A stretch of 64,000 nt of DNA from Pontixanthobacter rizhaonensis (GTDB taxonomy: Bacteria > Pseudomonadota > Alphaproteobacteria > Sphingomonadales > Sphingomonadaceae), in contig NZ_JABCRE010000004.1 of assembly GCF_012972675.1 (NCBI RefSeq), positions 22,789 to 86,788 of the forward strand, read 5' to 3'. The notes under the pieces were generated by a model. It saw nothing but the letters and a program-made list of their open reading frames with translations. It did not search any database and was not told the origin of the DNA. This document shows, one piece after another, positions 8,824 through 18,282 of the stretch. The translations under genes were made by a program, and so were the position numbers. Numbering within the stretch: the stretch's first letter is position 1; each line of letters begins with the position of its first letter.

Positions 8824-10841
8824 GCGAAGTTTCCGGTATTTGAAAGGGATTTGAACAGCGCAGCAAAGGTGCTGCCCGCACGGTAGAAAACGGGCGGCGC
8901 ACCAAGCGGCGCATCGATGGTGAGCCAGTTCCCCCCTGCATAAGGCTGGCCTGACCATAGATGCAACCAGTCATCACCCTCAGGCAAATAAACGGGCCAT
9001 TCCCGCGCATGTTCTTCGATTACGGGAACGACCAGTACATCCCGGCCAAACAAATAGTGAAATTGCAGGTCAAAGCAGTTTGGATCATGCTGATAATGCA
9101 GAAACACCGGCCTTTGCACAGGCAGGCCGCTCTGAGCGGCTTCTTCGAACAGGCTACGAATATAGGGGCTAAGCGCCGCGTGAACTTTGCTCATATAGGC
9201 AAAGTGGGAGAGAATTTCTTCGGCGCTATCGATCTGTAGATTGTCGTCCGGCCGGTTACCCTCATGCGTGCGCATTACTGGCGTGAACGCGGCGAGTTCG
9301 GCCCATCGCATGATCAACTCGGCAGAGCGGGTCCGGCCATCAAGGCTGGTGTACCCGCCCACGTCACTGTGGTGGTATGCATTGCCGACCAGCCCGGCAG
9401 ATAGCGCCGCTGTGATGGCTGTGCCGATCCCGTCATGCCGCGAAAAATCCACCGATTGATCGCCGGCCCATAGCAGCGGGCAATGCTGGCCAACACCGCT
9501 ATGTCCGGCGCGCATGAAGAATGTCGCATCGCCGGTTTTGCCAGCTCGATGCACCGCCTCCGCATTGATCTTTGCCCACAATACGGGCCATCTATTATGC
9601 GCCAGAAGCGGATCGGATCCATCCCATAATCGCGCATCCGCTGGCAGATACTCACCGAAATCTGCCATCCATCCGCTCATCCCGATATCCAGCATCTCTT
9701 GGGTCAACACGCGGTTGATAAACCAGTCGCAGGCTGCGGGATTGGTGAGGTCGATCATTCCGCAAGTGAACTCTCCGAAGTCCACCAAATATGGCTGATC
9801 ATGATCGGGCCTGAGCACAAGGTACCCGGCATCCGCCGCGACCGAAAATAGCGGACCGTCAATCGCCAGATAGGGGTTCACATAACCTAAAAAGCGGATG
9901 TCCCGGCGGGTCAATTGAGCGATTGTACCAGAGAGGTTGGGATAGCGTTTTTCATCCGCTTGCCAGTCCCAAAATAAACGGCGTCCAAAGCTGGTTTCAC
10001 GCACACCGACCCAGTCTTCGCACCACAGGCCGGATACGTGGACACCCGCTGCCATGATAGCATCCAGCCGCTCCAGGCTATTCATGCCGTCTTTCAGGCC
10101 AATGATCGCCCCGGATATCGCCCAATCAGGCAGCTGTGGCTGCTTGCCAAACCGGTGTGCCAATTGGCCGACAAGTTCGGGAAGATCAGGCGCGTTGAAT
10201 AGCTCAATCTTGGCGGGCACCTCCCAGACCTCTACGATATGCCGATCTTGGGCCGTAAAATCGAATGCAGCATAGGCACTGCTGTCCAGATGAAGCGCGT
10301 AGTTTCTGGAAGAGAGAAACGTCGGTTGCGGATAATAGGTTGTCCAATAATCCCCCACATGGGCAGGTGTGGAGGCTGAGTTTTGCGGAGCAGCGAGCGG
10401 GTCGCGGCCAACGCCGGGTTCTCCGGTCCAAAACGGGAATGTGCGGCCGCGCAGATTGAGATAGGACATCTGTTCCCCGCCGCCCCAGATATATTCATCG
10501 CGCTCTGCTTCGCAGCGCGTCCACACCCGGTTGATGGTTTCGCCGGCGCTGGTGAATTCGATATGGTTGCCATTGATACGCAGCGTTAGCATGGCATCTG
10601 ATTGAGCATTCGGGGCAAGATGGATCAGATCGTCGCGTATGTCTGCGTGGTTTAAATCGGTGCGCCAGGTGGCCGTGTCAGACAGATCAAAGTGGCCTCT
10701 ATCAGACCCGATGTCGGGCGTGCCGTGCCCCACCGTGAATGCCGGGCGATCCAGCCGGTGGGCGATAATCAGCGTATCACCGATCAGAAGGTCAAAACCG
10801 TCTGCGCGGCTCACACATCTGATCAAGCTGCAGGCCGCCAT
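8820..10841 (-). CDS. GH31 glycosidase, probable sulfoquinovosidase (YihQ-like)
   Basis: 673 residues, close in length and along the whole sequence to E. coli YihQ, which releases sulfoquinovose from sulfoquinovosyl glycerol. Catalytic residues are the nucleophile Asp394 in GWMADFGEYLP and the acid/base Asp461 in WAGDQSVDF. The sulfonate-binding set is present in its alternative form: Lys250 (GLKDG), Glu275 (WCEDW), Arg288 and Trp291 (RRLFW), Tyr497 (DVGGY), with constant offset from the E. coli numbering. No signal peptide, so cytosolic. ATG 10841 overlaps the end of the GST gene by 19 bases; TTG 10826 is an alternative start. Followed with a 4-base overlap by an aldo/keto reductase. No sugar or sulfonate transporter is seen nearby. 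Confidence 0.85.
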   Translation of the reverse strand: MAACSLIRCVSRADGFDLLIGDTLIIAHRLDRPAFTVGHGTPDIGSDRGHFDLSDTATWRTDLNHADIRDDLIHLAPNAQSDAMLTLRINGNHIEFTSAGETINRVWTRCEAERDEYIWGGGEQMSYLNLRGRTFPFWTGEPGVGRDPLAAPQNSASTPAHVGDYWTTYYPQPTFLSSRNYALHLDSSAYAAFDFTAQDRHIVEVWEVPAKIELFNAPDLPELVGQLAHRFGKQPQLPDWAISGAIIGLKDGMNSLERLDAIMAAGVHVSGLWCEDWVGVRETSFGRRLFWDWQADEKRYPNLSGTIAQLTRRDIRFLGYVNPYLAIDGPLFSVAADAGYLVLRPDHDQPYLVDFGEFTCGMIDLTNPAACDWFINRVLTQEMLDIGMSGWMADFGEYLPADARLWDGSDPLLAHNRWPVLWAKINAEAVHRAGKTGDATFFMRAGHSGVGQHCPLLWAGDQSVDFSRHDGIGTAITAALSAGLVGNAYHHSDVGGYTSLDGRTRSAELIMRWAELAAFTPVMRTHEGNRPDDNLQIDSAEEILSHFAYMSKVHAALSPYIRSLFEEAAQSGLPVQRPVFLHYQHDPNCFDLQFHYLFGRDVLVVPVIEEHAREWPVYLPEGDDWLHLWSGQPYAGGNWLTIDAPLGAPPVFYRAGSTFAALFKSLSNTGNFA

Positions 10842-11428
10842 TGTTCACGTTTGACCATGATGGTCGTGAAAAGATCTGACGCGATTTGACGATCGAGCCA
10901 TTCCCTCAATTTGGGCAGTGGCTGCGTATCAAGCCATTCTCTGTCTGTCGCGGCGAATTGCCGGATAAAAGGCATAATCGCGACGTCAGTCAGGGTTTGT
11001 GTATCGCCGCACAGATATAAGCTGCGTTCCAAACGTGCTTCCAGCTGTAACAGGATGGTTAGGCACGCAGCACGATGCTCCGCTGCATCTGTGCCGTGCC
11101 GGGTTGAATATTTGTACCGGTCCAGATGATGTTTGAAGGGGCCATCATTGGCAGCAATAAGCGCCGCGTCATCACCGCTGAGCCAATTTTCGGGGTCCCC
11201 TTTGGAGAGGGCCCAGCGCATCACATCGATACTTTCATCAATGACGGAACCGTCCGATATAACCAGAACCGGAACCGTCCCTTTGGGCGATGCGGCCAGC
11301 ATCTCTGCCGGTTTTTCGCGTAATTTCACTTCACGCATTTCGCAGGGTATTCCGCTTACGGCGAGCGCCATCCGCGCGCGCATGGCATAGGGGCAGCGGC
11401 GGAATGTGTAGAGGACCGGATCAGCCAC
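10823..11428 (-). CDS. Glutathione S-transferase family protein
   Basis: 201 residues. N-terminal thioredoxin-like domain with [14 protein letters not shown] (Cys12 in a CPYA motif as in omega/beta-type GSTs, so thiol transfer is plausible) and the cis-proline segment KGTVPVLV, then [13 protein letters not shown] for glutathione binding. An all-helical C-terminal domain follows, with [15 protein letters not shown]. Cytosolic. It overlaps trhO by 8 bases upstream and the GH31 gene by 19 bases downstream, so it sits in a run of coupled genes, though nothing ties its chemistry to sulfoquinovose. Substrate unknown. Confidence 0.88.
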   Translation of the reverse strand: MADPVLYTFRRCPYAMRARMALAVSGIPCEMREVKLREKPAEMLAASPKGTVPVLVISDGSVIDESIDVMRWALSKGDPENWLSGDDAALIAANDGPFKHHLDRYKYSTRHGTDAAEHRAACLTILLQLEARLERSLYLCGDTQTLTDVAIMPFIRQFAATDREWLDTQPLPKLREWLDRQIASDLFTTIMVKREQWRPAA

Positions 11429-12401
11429 CGTTCTGCTGGACTTTCTTTGGTTTCTTGACAGGCTTGACCCCGATATGTCCCTCTCCGCGGGCTTTCGCCA
11501 ACGCCGCTTGTCGTTGCCGTTCTGCGTAACGCGCGCGCTGTTTATCCGTTCGTTCGCCGTAACAGGATGGGCAGGTAATGCCGTGTTCGTACAGTTCCGA
11601 TTTTAAGTCTTCTGCGGTCAAAGGAATACGGCATGCCCGGCACAAGGTGTAATCCCCGGGCTCCAGGCCATGCCGTACGCTTACGCGTTCATCGAAAACA
11701 AAACACTCGCCTTCCCAGCGGCTTTCCTCTTCCGGAATATGTTCCAGGTAGGACAGTATCCCGCCCTTTAGGTGATAGACTTCGTCCAAGCCTTCGCTCT
11801 TGAGAAAGGCAGTGGATTTTTCACAGCGTATTCCGCCGGTGCAGAACATTGCGATTTTCGGGCTTTTGCCGTCTTTTTCAAACTCTGCCCGCTTGGCGCG
11901 AAACCATTCCGGAAAATCACCGAAGCTGGCTGTCTTGGGATCGATTGCCCCTGTGAAGGTGCCGATATCGACCTCGTAATCATTGCGGGTATCGATCACG
12001 ATTGTGTCCGGATCGTCGATCAGAGCATTCCAGTCTTGCGGGGCGACATACGTACCCACATCGCCCACCGGATCGAGATGAGGCTGACCCATCGTAACGA
12101 TCTCTTTCTTGATGCGCACTTTCATCCGGTAAAATGGCATGGAGGGCGCGCGCGATTCTTTGACTTCGATATTGGCGCAGCCCGGCAGTGCGCGAATGTG
12201 GCCGAGCACTGTCTCAATACCGGCATCTGTTCCGGCAATTGTGCCGTTGATCCCTTCTGATGCGAGCAAAATAGTGCCTTGAACGCCTTCTTCTTCGCAT
12301 AACGCAGCCAAGGGCTTTTGCAGGGCGAGCAGATCATCAAACGGCGTGAATTGGTACAGCGCAGCAACGCGAAAAGATGGGGTGTCAGGCGTGTCAGTCA
12401 T
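11421..12401 (-). CDS. trhO: tRNA uridine(34) hydroxylase TrhO (rhodanese-like, YceA family)
   Basis: 326 residues. The N-terminal acylphosphatase-like domain has [16 protein letters not shown]. The central rhodanese domain has [15 protein letters not shown] and an active-site loop [11 protein letters not shown]. The C-terminal part has paired cysteines (CRAC, CPSC), probably binding zinc. TrhO uses oxygen to make 5-hydroxyuridine at the tRNA wobble position. The basic tail ([15 protein letters not shown]) overlaps the start of the GST gene. Length and motif order match the family, so the call is firm. Confidence 0.93.
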   Translation of the reverse strand: MTDTPDTPSFRVAALYQFTPFDDLLALQKPLAALCEEEGVQGTILLASEGINGTIAGTDAGIETVLGHIRALPGCANIEVKESRAPSMPFYRMKVRIKKEIVTMGQPHLDPVGDVGTYVAPQDWNALIDDPDTIVIDTRNDYEVDIGTFTGAIDPKTASFGDFPEWFRAKRAEFEKDGKSPKIAMFCTGGIRCEKSTAFLKSEGLDEVYHLKGGILSYLEHIPEEESRWEGECFVFDERVSVRHGLEPGDYTLCRACRIPLTAEDLKSELYEHGITCPSCYGERTDKQRARYAERQRQAALAKARGEGHIGVKPVKKPKKVQQNGG

Positions 12402-12419
12402 AGTCTTGGTGCTTGGTAA

Positions 12420-12914
12420 TTAACGCCCTTCAATGGCGATCAGCTCGATTGTAAACAGCAATGTGGCGCCGCCCGGGATCGGCCCTTTACCACGAGGTCC
12501 ATATCCCAATGAAGATGGCACGGCGATTTCAATCGTGTCGCCCACGCCCATTTGGGGAACTGCCATTTGCCAAGCTGGGATCAACCGGCCGAGCGGGAAA
12601 GTCGCCGGTGCGCCGCGCGTGTAAGAACTGTCAAATTCTGTCCCATCGACCAGAGAACCGGCGTAGTGCAGCGTCACAGTGTCTTGCACTGTCGGTCTTT
12701 CCCCTGAACCGTCACCTTTGACCCGGCGCCACATGAGGCCGCCTTCCATCCAGCCCCAACCGTCTTTCGCTTCGCGGGAGGCCAAAGCTGCTTGCTGGGC
12801 ATTGTGCCAAGCGGCGCTTTGTTGCTGTGTTTCAGGTGCAGTCGCAGCCAGTGCAGCCACGGAAATGCCCGCTAGCCCCAGAATGGCAAGAGTGGTTTTG
12901 ATGTGTTTTTGCAC
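12420..12914 (-). CDS. FKBP-type peptidyl-prolyl cis-trans isomerase, exported
   Basis: 164 residues from the GTG at 12914, preceded by AAGGGT; this start gives a clean signal peptide (KTTLAILGLAGISVAALAA), while the longer ORF from 12974 would bury it. The FKBP domain covers about residues 80-163: VTLHYAGSLVDGTEFDSSY, FPLGRLIPAWQMAVPQMGVG, and the end GATLLFTIELIAIEG. It probably folds proline-containing proteins in the periplasm. Downstream of it, 18 bases away, starts trhO. Confidence 0.9.
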   Translation of the reverse strand: MQKHIKTTLAILGLAGISVAALAATAPETQQQSAAWHNAQQAALASREAKDGWGWMEGGLMWRRVKGDGSGERPTVQDTVTLHYAGSLVDGTEFDSSYTRGAPATFPLGRLIPAWQMAVPQMGVGDTIEIAVPSSLGYGPRGKGPIPGGATLLFTIELIAIEGR

Positions 12915-13121
12915 GCGTATTGACCCTTTTGAATATGGTGGGCTGTCTTTGAGCAGCGCAGCGTCGGAATGCAAGCGTCAGATGTATACTTCCTAAAGCT
13001 GGATTGGCCCCAGCGTTATCAAATCTTCCAGCGGATATGGATTGGTCACTTGTCTTGTCGGAAGAATGCAGGGCATACTAACTGCAAAAGGGCAGAATGC
13101 TGCCGATTAAAGGATTTGAGA

Positions 13122-15047
13122 ATGTCGACAATGGTCCCGCGCCCAAACAGTGATCATCCAACGCATTGCACGAGCGAGCAATATTCTGATTTGTATCGTC
13201 AATCGGTAGACAATCCGGATGCGTTTTGGCTGGGTCAAGCTGAGCGATTGGACTGGTACAAGAAGCCAACCAAGGGCGGGGAGTGGAGCTTCGATCCGGC
13301 CCAGATTGCATGGTTTTCAGATGGCTCGCTCAATCTGTGCCACAACGCAGTCGATCGGCACCTTGCAGAGCGGTCAGATGATGTCGCACTGATTTTTGAA
13401 CCCGATGATCCGGACAGCCCGACGCGAACGCTTACTTACGGTGATCTGCATCAAGAAGTCACCGGGATGGCCAATGCGCTGAAGGCGATGGGCGTGACCA
13501 AAGGGGAACGTGTCACGCTGTACATGCCGATGATTGTCGAAGGTGTGCTAGCCATGCTGGCGTGCGCCCGTATTGGCGCGATCCACTCAGTTGTCTTCGG
13601 TGGTTTTTCGCCGGAAGCGCTGGCGGGACGGTTGAAAGACTGCGGCAGCCGGTTTGTGATTACCGCAGATGGCGGATTGCGCGGTGGCAAGGCTGTGCCG
13701 CTTAAAGCCAATGTCGATGCCGCGCTGACACATGATGGTGTTGATGTGTCAGCGGTGTTGGTGGTCAAACATACTGCGATGGATGTGACCATGTCGGAGG
13801 GCCGCGATCATTGGTACCACGATCTTGCCAGCGATGCCGATTGCCCGTGCGAGCCGATGAATGCGGAGGATCCGTTGTTCATCCTATACACGTCTGGTTC
13901 GACTGGGACACCCAAGGGCGTACTGCACACCACCGGCGGCTACGGTGTTTGGACAGCCACCACGTTCCACTACACGTTCGATTATCAGCCGGGCGAGATA
14001 TACTGGTGCACTGCGGATATCGGCTGGGTCACCGGGCATAGCTATATTGTCTATGGGCCGCTGATGAATGGCGCGACCAGCGTCATCTTTGAAGGCGTTC
14101 CCAACTATCCTGATCATGGCCGTTTCTGGGATGTGATCGACAAACATCAGGTCAACATTTTATACACCGCGCCAACCGCGATCCGTGCCTTGATGCGCGA
14201 AGGCGATGAATTTGTGACCAGCCGGGACAGATCATCGCTGCGCTTGCTGGGCAGCGTGGGCGAGCCGATCAATCCGGAGGCATGGCGTTGGTATTTTGAC
14301 GTGGTCGGCGAACAGCGCTGCCCGATAATTGATACGTGGTGGCAAACGGAAACCGGCGGTGTGATGATCACAACGCTGCCCGGCGCGCATGATATGCAGC
14401 CCGGTTCTGCCGGTTTGCCATTTTTCGGGATCACGCCGCAATTGGTGGATGGCGAAGGCGCGGTGCTGGATGGCGCGGTCGAGGGCAATCTGTGCCTAAC
14501 CGGCAGTTGGCCGGGTCAAGCGCGCAGCGTCTATGGCGATCATGACCGTTTCATCCAAACCTATTTCAGCACCTATAAGGGCAAATATTTCACCGGTGAT
14601 GGCTGCAAGCGGGACGAGGATGGATATTACCGAATTACCGGCCGCGTCGATGATGTGATCAACGTGTCCGGCCACCGTATGGGCACGGCAGAGGTTGAAA
14701 GCGCTTTGGTTCTGCACAGCCTTGTGGCCGAAGCGGCAGTGGTCGGTTATCCGCACGATATTAAGGGGCAGGGCATTTATTGTTATGTCACGCTCAATGC
14801 AGGCGAAGAAGGTTCTGACGAGCTCTATGCCGAGTTACGGCAGCATATCCGCAAGGAAATCGGGCCAATCGCTACGCCTGACCATCTGCAATTTACCGAT
14901 GGATTACCCAAAACCCGGTCCGGCAAAATCATGCGGCGTATCTTGCGCAAGATTGCGGAGAATGATTTCGGGTCGCTGGGTGACACATCGACACTGGCAG
15001 ACCCTTCTTTGGTCGATCGCCTGATCGAACATCGACAAAACAAGTAA
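13122..15047 (+). CDS. acs: Acetate-CoA ligase
   Basis: 641 residues from ATG 13122 (AAGGA upstream); the ORF is open 51 codons further but that part is not conserved. Converts acetate, CoA and ATP to acetyl-CoA in the cytosol. Motifs: the AMP-binding P-loop [12 protein letters not shown], the WWQTETGG motif, and [20 protein letters not shown] with the C-terminal lid. The lysine that is acetylated in this family is in [11 protein letters not shown]. The gene faces an acetate-type sodium symporter pair across a shared hairpin, which suggests uptake and activation of acetate or another short acid. Confidence 0.96.
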   Translation: MSTMVPRPNSDHPTHCTSEQYSDLYRQSVDNPDAFWLGQAERLDWYKKPTKGGEWSFDPAQIAWFSDGSLNLCHNAVDRHLAERSDDVALIFEPDDPDSPTRTLTYGDLHQEVTGMANALKAMGVTKGERVTLYMPMIVEGVLAMLACARIGAIHSVVFGGFSPEALAGRLKDCGSRFVITADGGLRGGKAVPLKANVDAALTHDGVDVSAVLVVKHTAMDVTMSEGRDHWYHDLASDADCPCEPMNAEDPLFILYTSGSTGTPKGVLHTTGGYGVWTATTFHYTFDYQPGEIYWCTADIGWVTGHSYIVYGPLMNGATSVIFEGVPNYPDHGRFWDVIDKHQVNILYTAPTAIRALMREGDEFVTSRDRSSLRLLGSVGEPINPEAWRWYFDVVGEQRCPIIDTWWQTETGGVMITTLPGAHDMQPGSAGLPFFGITPQLVDGEGAVLDGAVEGNLCLTGSWPGQARSVYGDHDRFIQTYFSTYKGKYFTGDGCKRDEDGYYRITGRVDDVINVSGHRMGTAEVESALVLHSLVAEAAVVGYPHDIKGQGIYCYVTLNAGEEGSDELYAELRQHIRKEIGPIATPDHLQFTDGLPKTRSGKIMRRILRKIAENDFGSLGDTSTLADPSLVDRLIEHRQNK

Positions 15048-15054
15048 GCGGCAG

Positions 15055-15094
15055 GGCAAGGGATTTCACAGCCGGTGACGATCCCTTGCCTTTT
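15055..15094 (+). terminator. Rho-independent terminator after acs
   Basis: A perfect 10-base stem, GGCAAGGGAT (15055-15064) with ATCCCTTGCC (15081-15090), 16-base loop, followed by TTTT. It ends acs and overlaps the last codons of the convergent symporter gene, so read in the other direction it could also attenuate that transcript. Confidence 0.8.
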
Positions 15095-16871
15095 AGTGCG
15101 TTTGGGCATCCCCGGCACCGCGCGGTACGCGAATGGAATCGACCAGTTTCCGGATTTCAGCCGGCGGGCTGGCGGTCACTTTGGACACCGCAATTGCGAT
15201 GGCAAAGTTGATCAGCATACCGATTACCCCAATCCCTTCCGGTGATACGCCAAACAGCCAGTTATCGGCAGTATTGGCGGCTGGATTGAGCAGCTTGAAG
15301 TAGACAATATAGCTGAACGTAAATACCAGCCCAGAGACCATACCGGCAATCGCACCTTCTTTGTTCATCGATTTGGAAAAGATGCCCATGAAGATCGCCG
15401 GAAACAGGCTGGAGGCAGCCAGGCCGAATGCAAAGGCGACCACCTGCGCCACCCAGCCGGGCGGATAGATACCCAAATACCCTGCCACACAAATCGCGGC
15501 GGTTGCAGCCAACCTTGCGGCGAGCAGTTCCTGTTTTGATGAAATGTTCGGCTTGAAGGTCGATTTGAGCAGATCGTGACTGACCGAGCTGGATATCACG
15601 AGCAGCAAGCCAGCCGCAGTGGACAGGGCCGCCGCCAATCCGCCAGCCGCCATTAAAGCAATCACCCAACCCGGCAGGTTGCCGATTTCGGGATTGGCCA
15701 ATGTCAGGATATCGCGGTCCACGTAAATTTCATTCTCGCTATCGGAAACCGGCGTATTGGTGACGAGCCGTTCGCCCGACGGGCCGGTTCCCTCTGAAAA
15801 TTCCGGGCTTCCTTCAAAAGCATTGCCGGAACGATATTGCATCACGCCGTCGCCGTTCTTGTCTTGGAACGCGATCAGATCATTGCCTTCCCAGTTTTTG
15901 AACCAAGCCGGCGCTTCGGAATAGCTGGTTTCATTCACGGTATCGATGAAGTTGAGCCGTGCGAAGGCGCCAACGGCCGGGGCGGTGGTGTATAACAAGG
16001 CGATAAACACCAGTGCCCAACCGGCCGATTTACGCGCGTCTGATGCCTTGGGCACGGTGAAGAAACGCACAATCACGTGCGGCAATCCGGCAGTTCCAAC
16101 CATCAACGCCAAGGTGATACAAAACACATCGATCATACTTTTGGAGCCATCGGTATAGGCCCCGAACCCCAGATCTCCCAATACGAGATTGAGCTTCTCC
16201 AGCACGTATAATCCCGATCCATCATTAACGGTTGAGCCCAAACCGATTTGCGGGATTGGGGTGCCCGTGATCATGAAGCTGAGGAAAAACGCTGGCACCA
16301 TATAGGCGAAAATCAACACGCAATATTGCGCGACTTGGGTGTAGGTGATCCCCTTCATTCCGCCGAGCACTGCGTAGATGAAGACAATGCCCATGCCCAG
16401 GATCACTCCCCAGAAAATCGACACATCAAGAAAGCGGGAGAATACAATCCCGACACCGCGCATTTGCCCGGCAATATAGGTAAAGCTGATAAAGATCAGG
16501 CAGATCACGGCGACCACACGGGCAGCTTTGGAATAATACCGGGTGCCGATAAAATCAGGCACGGTAAACTGGCCAAATTTGCGCAGATAGGGGGCGAGCA
16601 ACAATGCCAGCATCACATATCCGCCGGTCCATCCCATCAAATAAACCGATGCGTCGTAGCCTAGGAAAGCAATGAGACCAGCCATTGAAATGAAGCTCGC
16701 CGCGCTCATCCAGTCAGCGGCTGTCGCCATTCCGTTCACGACCGGATGGACACCGCCGCCAGCGACGTAGAATTCTTTGGTGGATCCCGCACGGGACCAA
16801 ATGGCGATTCCGATATACAGTGCGAAGCTGAGGCCGACGAACAGATAAATCAGTGATTGCGTTCCCATCAC
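15093..16871 (-). CDS. Sodium:solute symporter, large subunit (acetate permease-like)
   Basis: 592 residues with the 13 or so membrane helices of the SSS family, starting at LIYLFVGLSFALYIGIAIW. Family stretches: ATAADWMSAASFISMAGLI near the sodium site, and AGGLAAALSTAAGLLLVISSSVSHDL. An extra soluble loop at about residues 325-390 is a feature of the VC_2705/DUF4212-linked branch. The small partner subunit lies 7 bases upstream. Convergent with acs, so acetate or a similar carboxylate is the likely substrate (inference). Confidence 0.92.
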   Translation of the reverse strand: MMGTQSLIYLFVGLSFALYIGIAIWSRAGSTKEFYVAGGGVHPVVNGMATAADWMSAASFISMAGLIAFLGYDASVYLMGWTGGYVMLALLLAPYLRKFGQFTVPDFIGTRYYSKAARVVAVICLIFISFTYIAGQMRGVGIVFSRFLDVSIFWGVILGMGIVFIYAVLGGMKGITYTQVAQYCVLIFAYMVPAFFLSFMITGTPIPQIGLGSTVNDGSGLYVLEKLNLVLGDLGFGAYTDGSKSMIDVFCITLALMVGTAGLPHVIVRFFTVPKASDARKSAGWALVFIALLYTTAPAVGAFARLNFIDTVNETSYSEAPAWFKNWEGNDLIAFQDKNGDGVMQYRSGNAFEGSPEFSEGTGPSGERLVTNTPVSDSENEIYVDRDILTLANPEIGNLPGWVIALMAAGGLAAALSTAAGLLLVISSSVSHDLLKSTFKPNISSKQELLAARLAATAAICVAGYLGIYPPGWVAQVVAFAFGLAASSLFPAIFMGIFSKSMNKEGAIAGMVSGLVFTFSYIVYFKLLNPAANTADNWLFGVSPEGIGVIGMLINFAIAIAVSKVTASPPAEIRKLVDSIRVPRGAGDAQTH

Positions 16872-16878
16872 CAGCCCC

Positions 16879-17169
16879 TCAATCGTCGAGATCGTATTTG
16901 CGTTCGATCTTTTTCATTTTGACGACGTAATAGAAAATCAAAGCGATGAAGATGTAGATCGAACCTTGCTGGGCAAACCAGAAGCCAAGCGGATATCCGC
17001 CAAGCGAGAATTGATCGAGGAAATCACGGAACAGGATGCCCGCGCCGAATGAGCAGGCGAACCAGATTGTCATCAAGACAGCCAGCAGGCGGATGTTCTC
17101 CCGCCAATAGGCCCCTTCTGCCGGATCGGTCGCTTCGGTGTTTTCTACCTCAGGCTCTTGATCTTCCAT
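16879..17169 (-). CDS. DUF4212 small subunit of the sodium:solute symporter
   Basis: 96 residues from ATG 17169, with a strong GGAGGG site upstream; the ORF extends to 17193 but lacks such a site there. An acidic N-terminus is followed by WRENIRLLAVLMTIWFACSFGAGILF (given here as the first helix region) and a second helix ending before the basic KMKKIERKYDLDD tail. This two-helix protein always accompanies the VC_2705-type symporter. It precedes the large subunit by 7 bases and is clearly in the same operon. Confidence 0.9.
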   Translation of the reverse strand: MEDQEPEVENTEATDPAEGAYWRENIRLLAVLMTIWFACSFGAGILFRDFLDQFSLGGYPLGFWFAQQGSIYIFIALIFYYVVKMKKIERKYDLDD

Positions 17170-17329
17170 ATTGTCCCTCCGCCAATTTGGCACTCCTTTG
17201 TCAGGAGCGTTATGGCGCAGGGTAACAATGCGTCGCCCCCGGGGCGAGAGTACGCCCGGTGTTATACCAAAGATTGCTCAATCCAGGCGATTGGGGCAGC
17301 GATCAACTGCCGTCAGGGTGCCAAGCGGT

Positions 17330-18211
17330 TCAAGACCGCGGAGGGCGCGGGATAAGCACCGGCGTTTCCTTGGTATATTTCTGATAGGCGGGATCATCGC
17401 CCCACTTTTCCTCCGCCGCTTTGTCGAGCATCGGAATGCCGCTGACTTTGGTCAAAAGCAGGGTCACAAAAACAGGTGACAAGATGACCAGGTATCCGGC
17501 CCCGGACAGGAGCGGCAGGGCCATGATTAGCATTCCCGTCCATAGCATGATCTCACCAAAATAATTGGGGTGCTGCGACCATGCCCAAAGGCCTGATTGG
17601 ATGAACTTGCCCTTGTTACTCGGATCTTTGCGGAACGCGCCTTTTTGCCGGTCAGCGATGACTTCGATGGCAAAGCCGCCGATCCATACAAGCGCACCGA
17701 GATAGAAGAACAGACCCAGTGGCGCCCGCTCAGTAGCGGTAATAATCGCCAAAGCTGCTGCTGCCGTGAAGATCGCCCATAGGGCTTGCAATGTCCAAGC
17801 GACCAAGAACCGTGCGGGGTTCACTTTGATTTGATCGAAGCGTGAATCGTGGCCGCTGTCTTGGATGCGTGAAAACAGGAAAGTGCCCAGCCTGACGCAC
17901 CATATGGTGACCATTGCTGCGGCCACGATGGCGCGCGTATCAAGCGGCCCGGCCAACAGACAGGCTGCAATAATGATTGATAGATAGGTGAGCGACCCGA
18001 CAAAGTCGTAATACTTCTCTGTCTGGGCGATTGCGGACGGGATATAGGCCAGCCAGTTCACCGCGAAGGCGACCAGCGCGCATAGGAAGAACACCGAATA
18101 TTCGCCTTTGGTGGCGCCGTTTGCGCCGGTAAACCAGGCAAAGGCCAGACCGATCAATGTAACAACCACCACGATGGTCAGGCTGATTAAAGACCGTTTC
18201 GTGCCGCTCAT
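17330..18211 (-). CDS. DUF1295 membrane protein (isoprenylcysteine methyltransferase-like fold)
   Basis: 293 residues from ATG 18211, preceded by GGGGAAAG. About seven hydrophobic helices. The C-terminal half has the DUF1295/ICMT signature region GLWAWSQHPNYFGEIM, where the HPNY stretch is typical of steroid 5-alpha-reductase-like and methyltransferase-like membrane enzymes. The true substrate is unknown. It lies 71 bases downstream of the HxlR-type regulator on the same strand. Confidence 0.8.
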   Translation of the reverse strand: MSGTKRSLISLTIVVVVTLIGLAFAWFTGANGATKGEYSVFFLCALVAFAVNWLAYIPSAIAQTEKYYDFVGSLTYLSIIIAACLLAGPLDTRAIVAAAMVTIWCVRLGTFLFSRIQDSGHDSRFDQIKVNPARFLVAWTLQALWAIFTAAAALAIITATERAPLGLFFYLGALVWIGGFAIEVIADRQKGAFRKDPSNKGKFIQSGLWAWSQHPNYFGEIMLWTGMLIMALPLLSGAGYLVILSPVFVTLLLTKVSGIPMLDKAAEEKWGDDPAYQKYTKETPVLIPRPPRS

Positions 18212-18282
18212 GATGTCTTTCCCCGTTTCCATAAATTCTGCCACCTGCGATTGTATCCGCAGTATGCTCTTGCCCTATCAGA

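Noticed and set aside
12969..13121. N-terminal extension of acetyl-CoA synthetase
   Set aside because: The first 51 codons are not conserved, and ATG 13122 has AAGGA and the usual family N-terminus.
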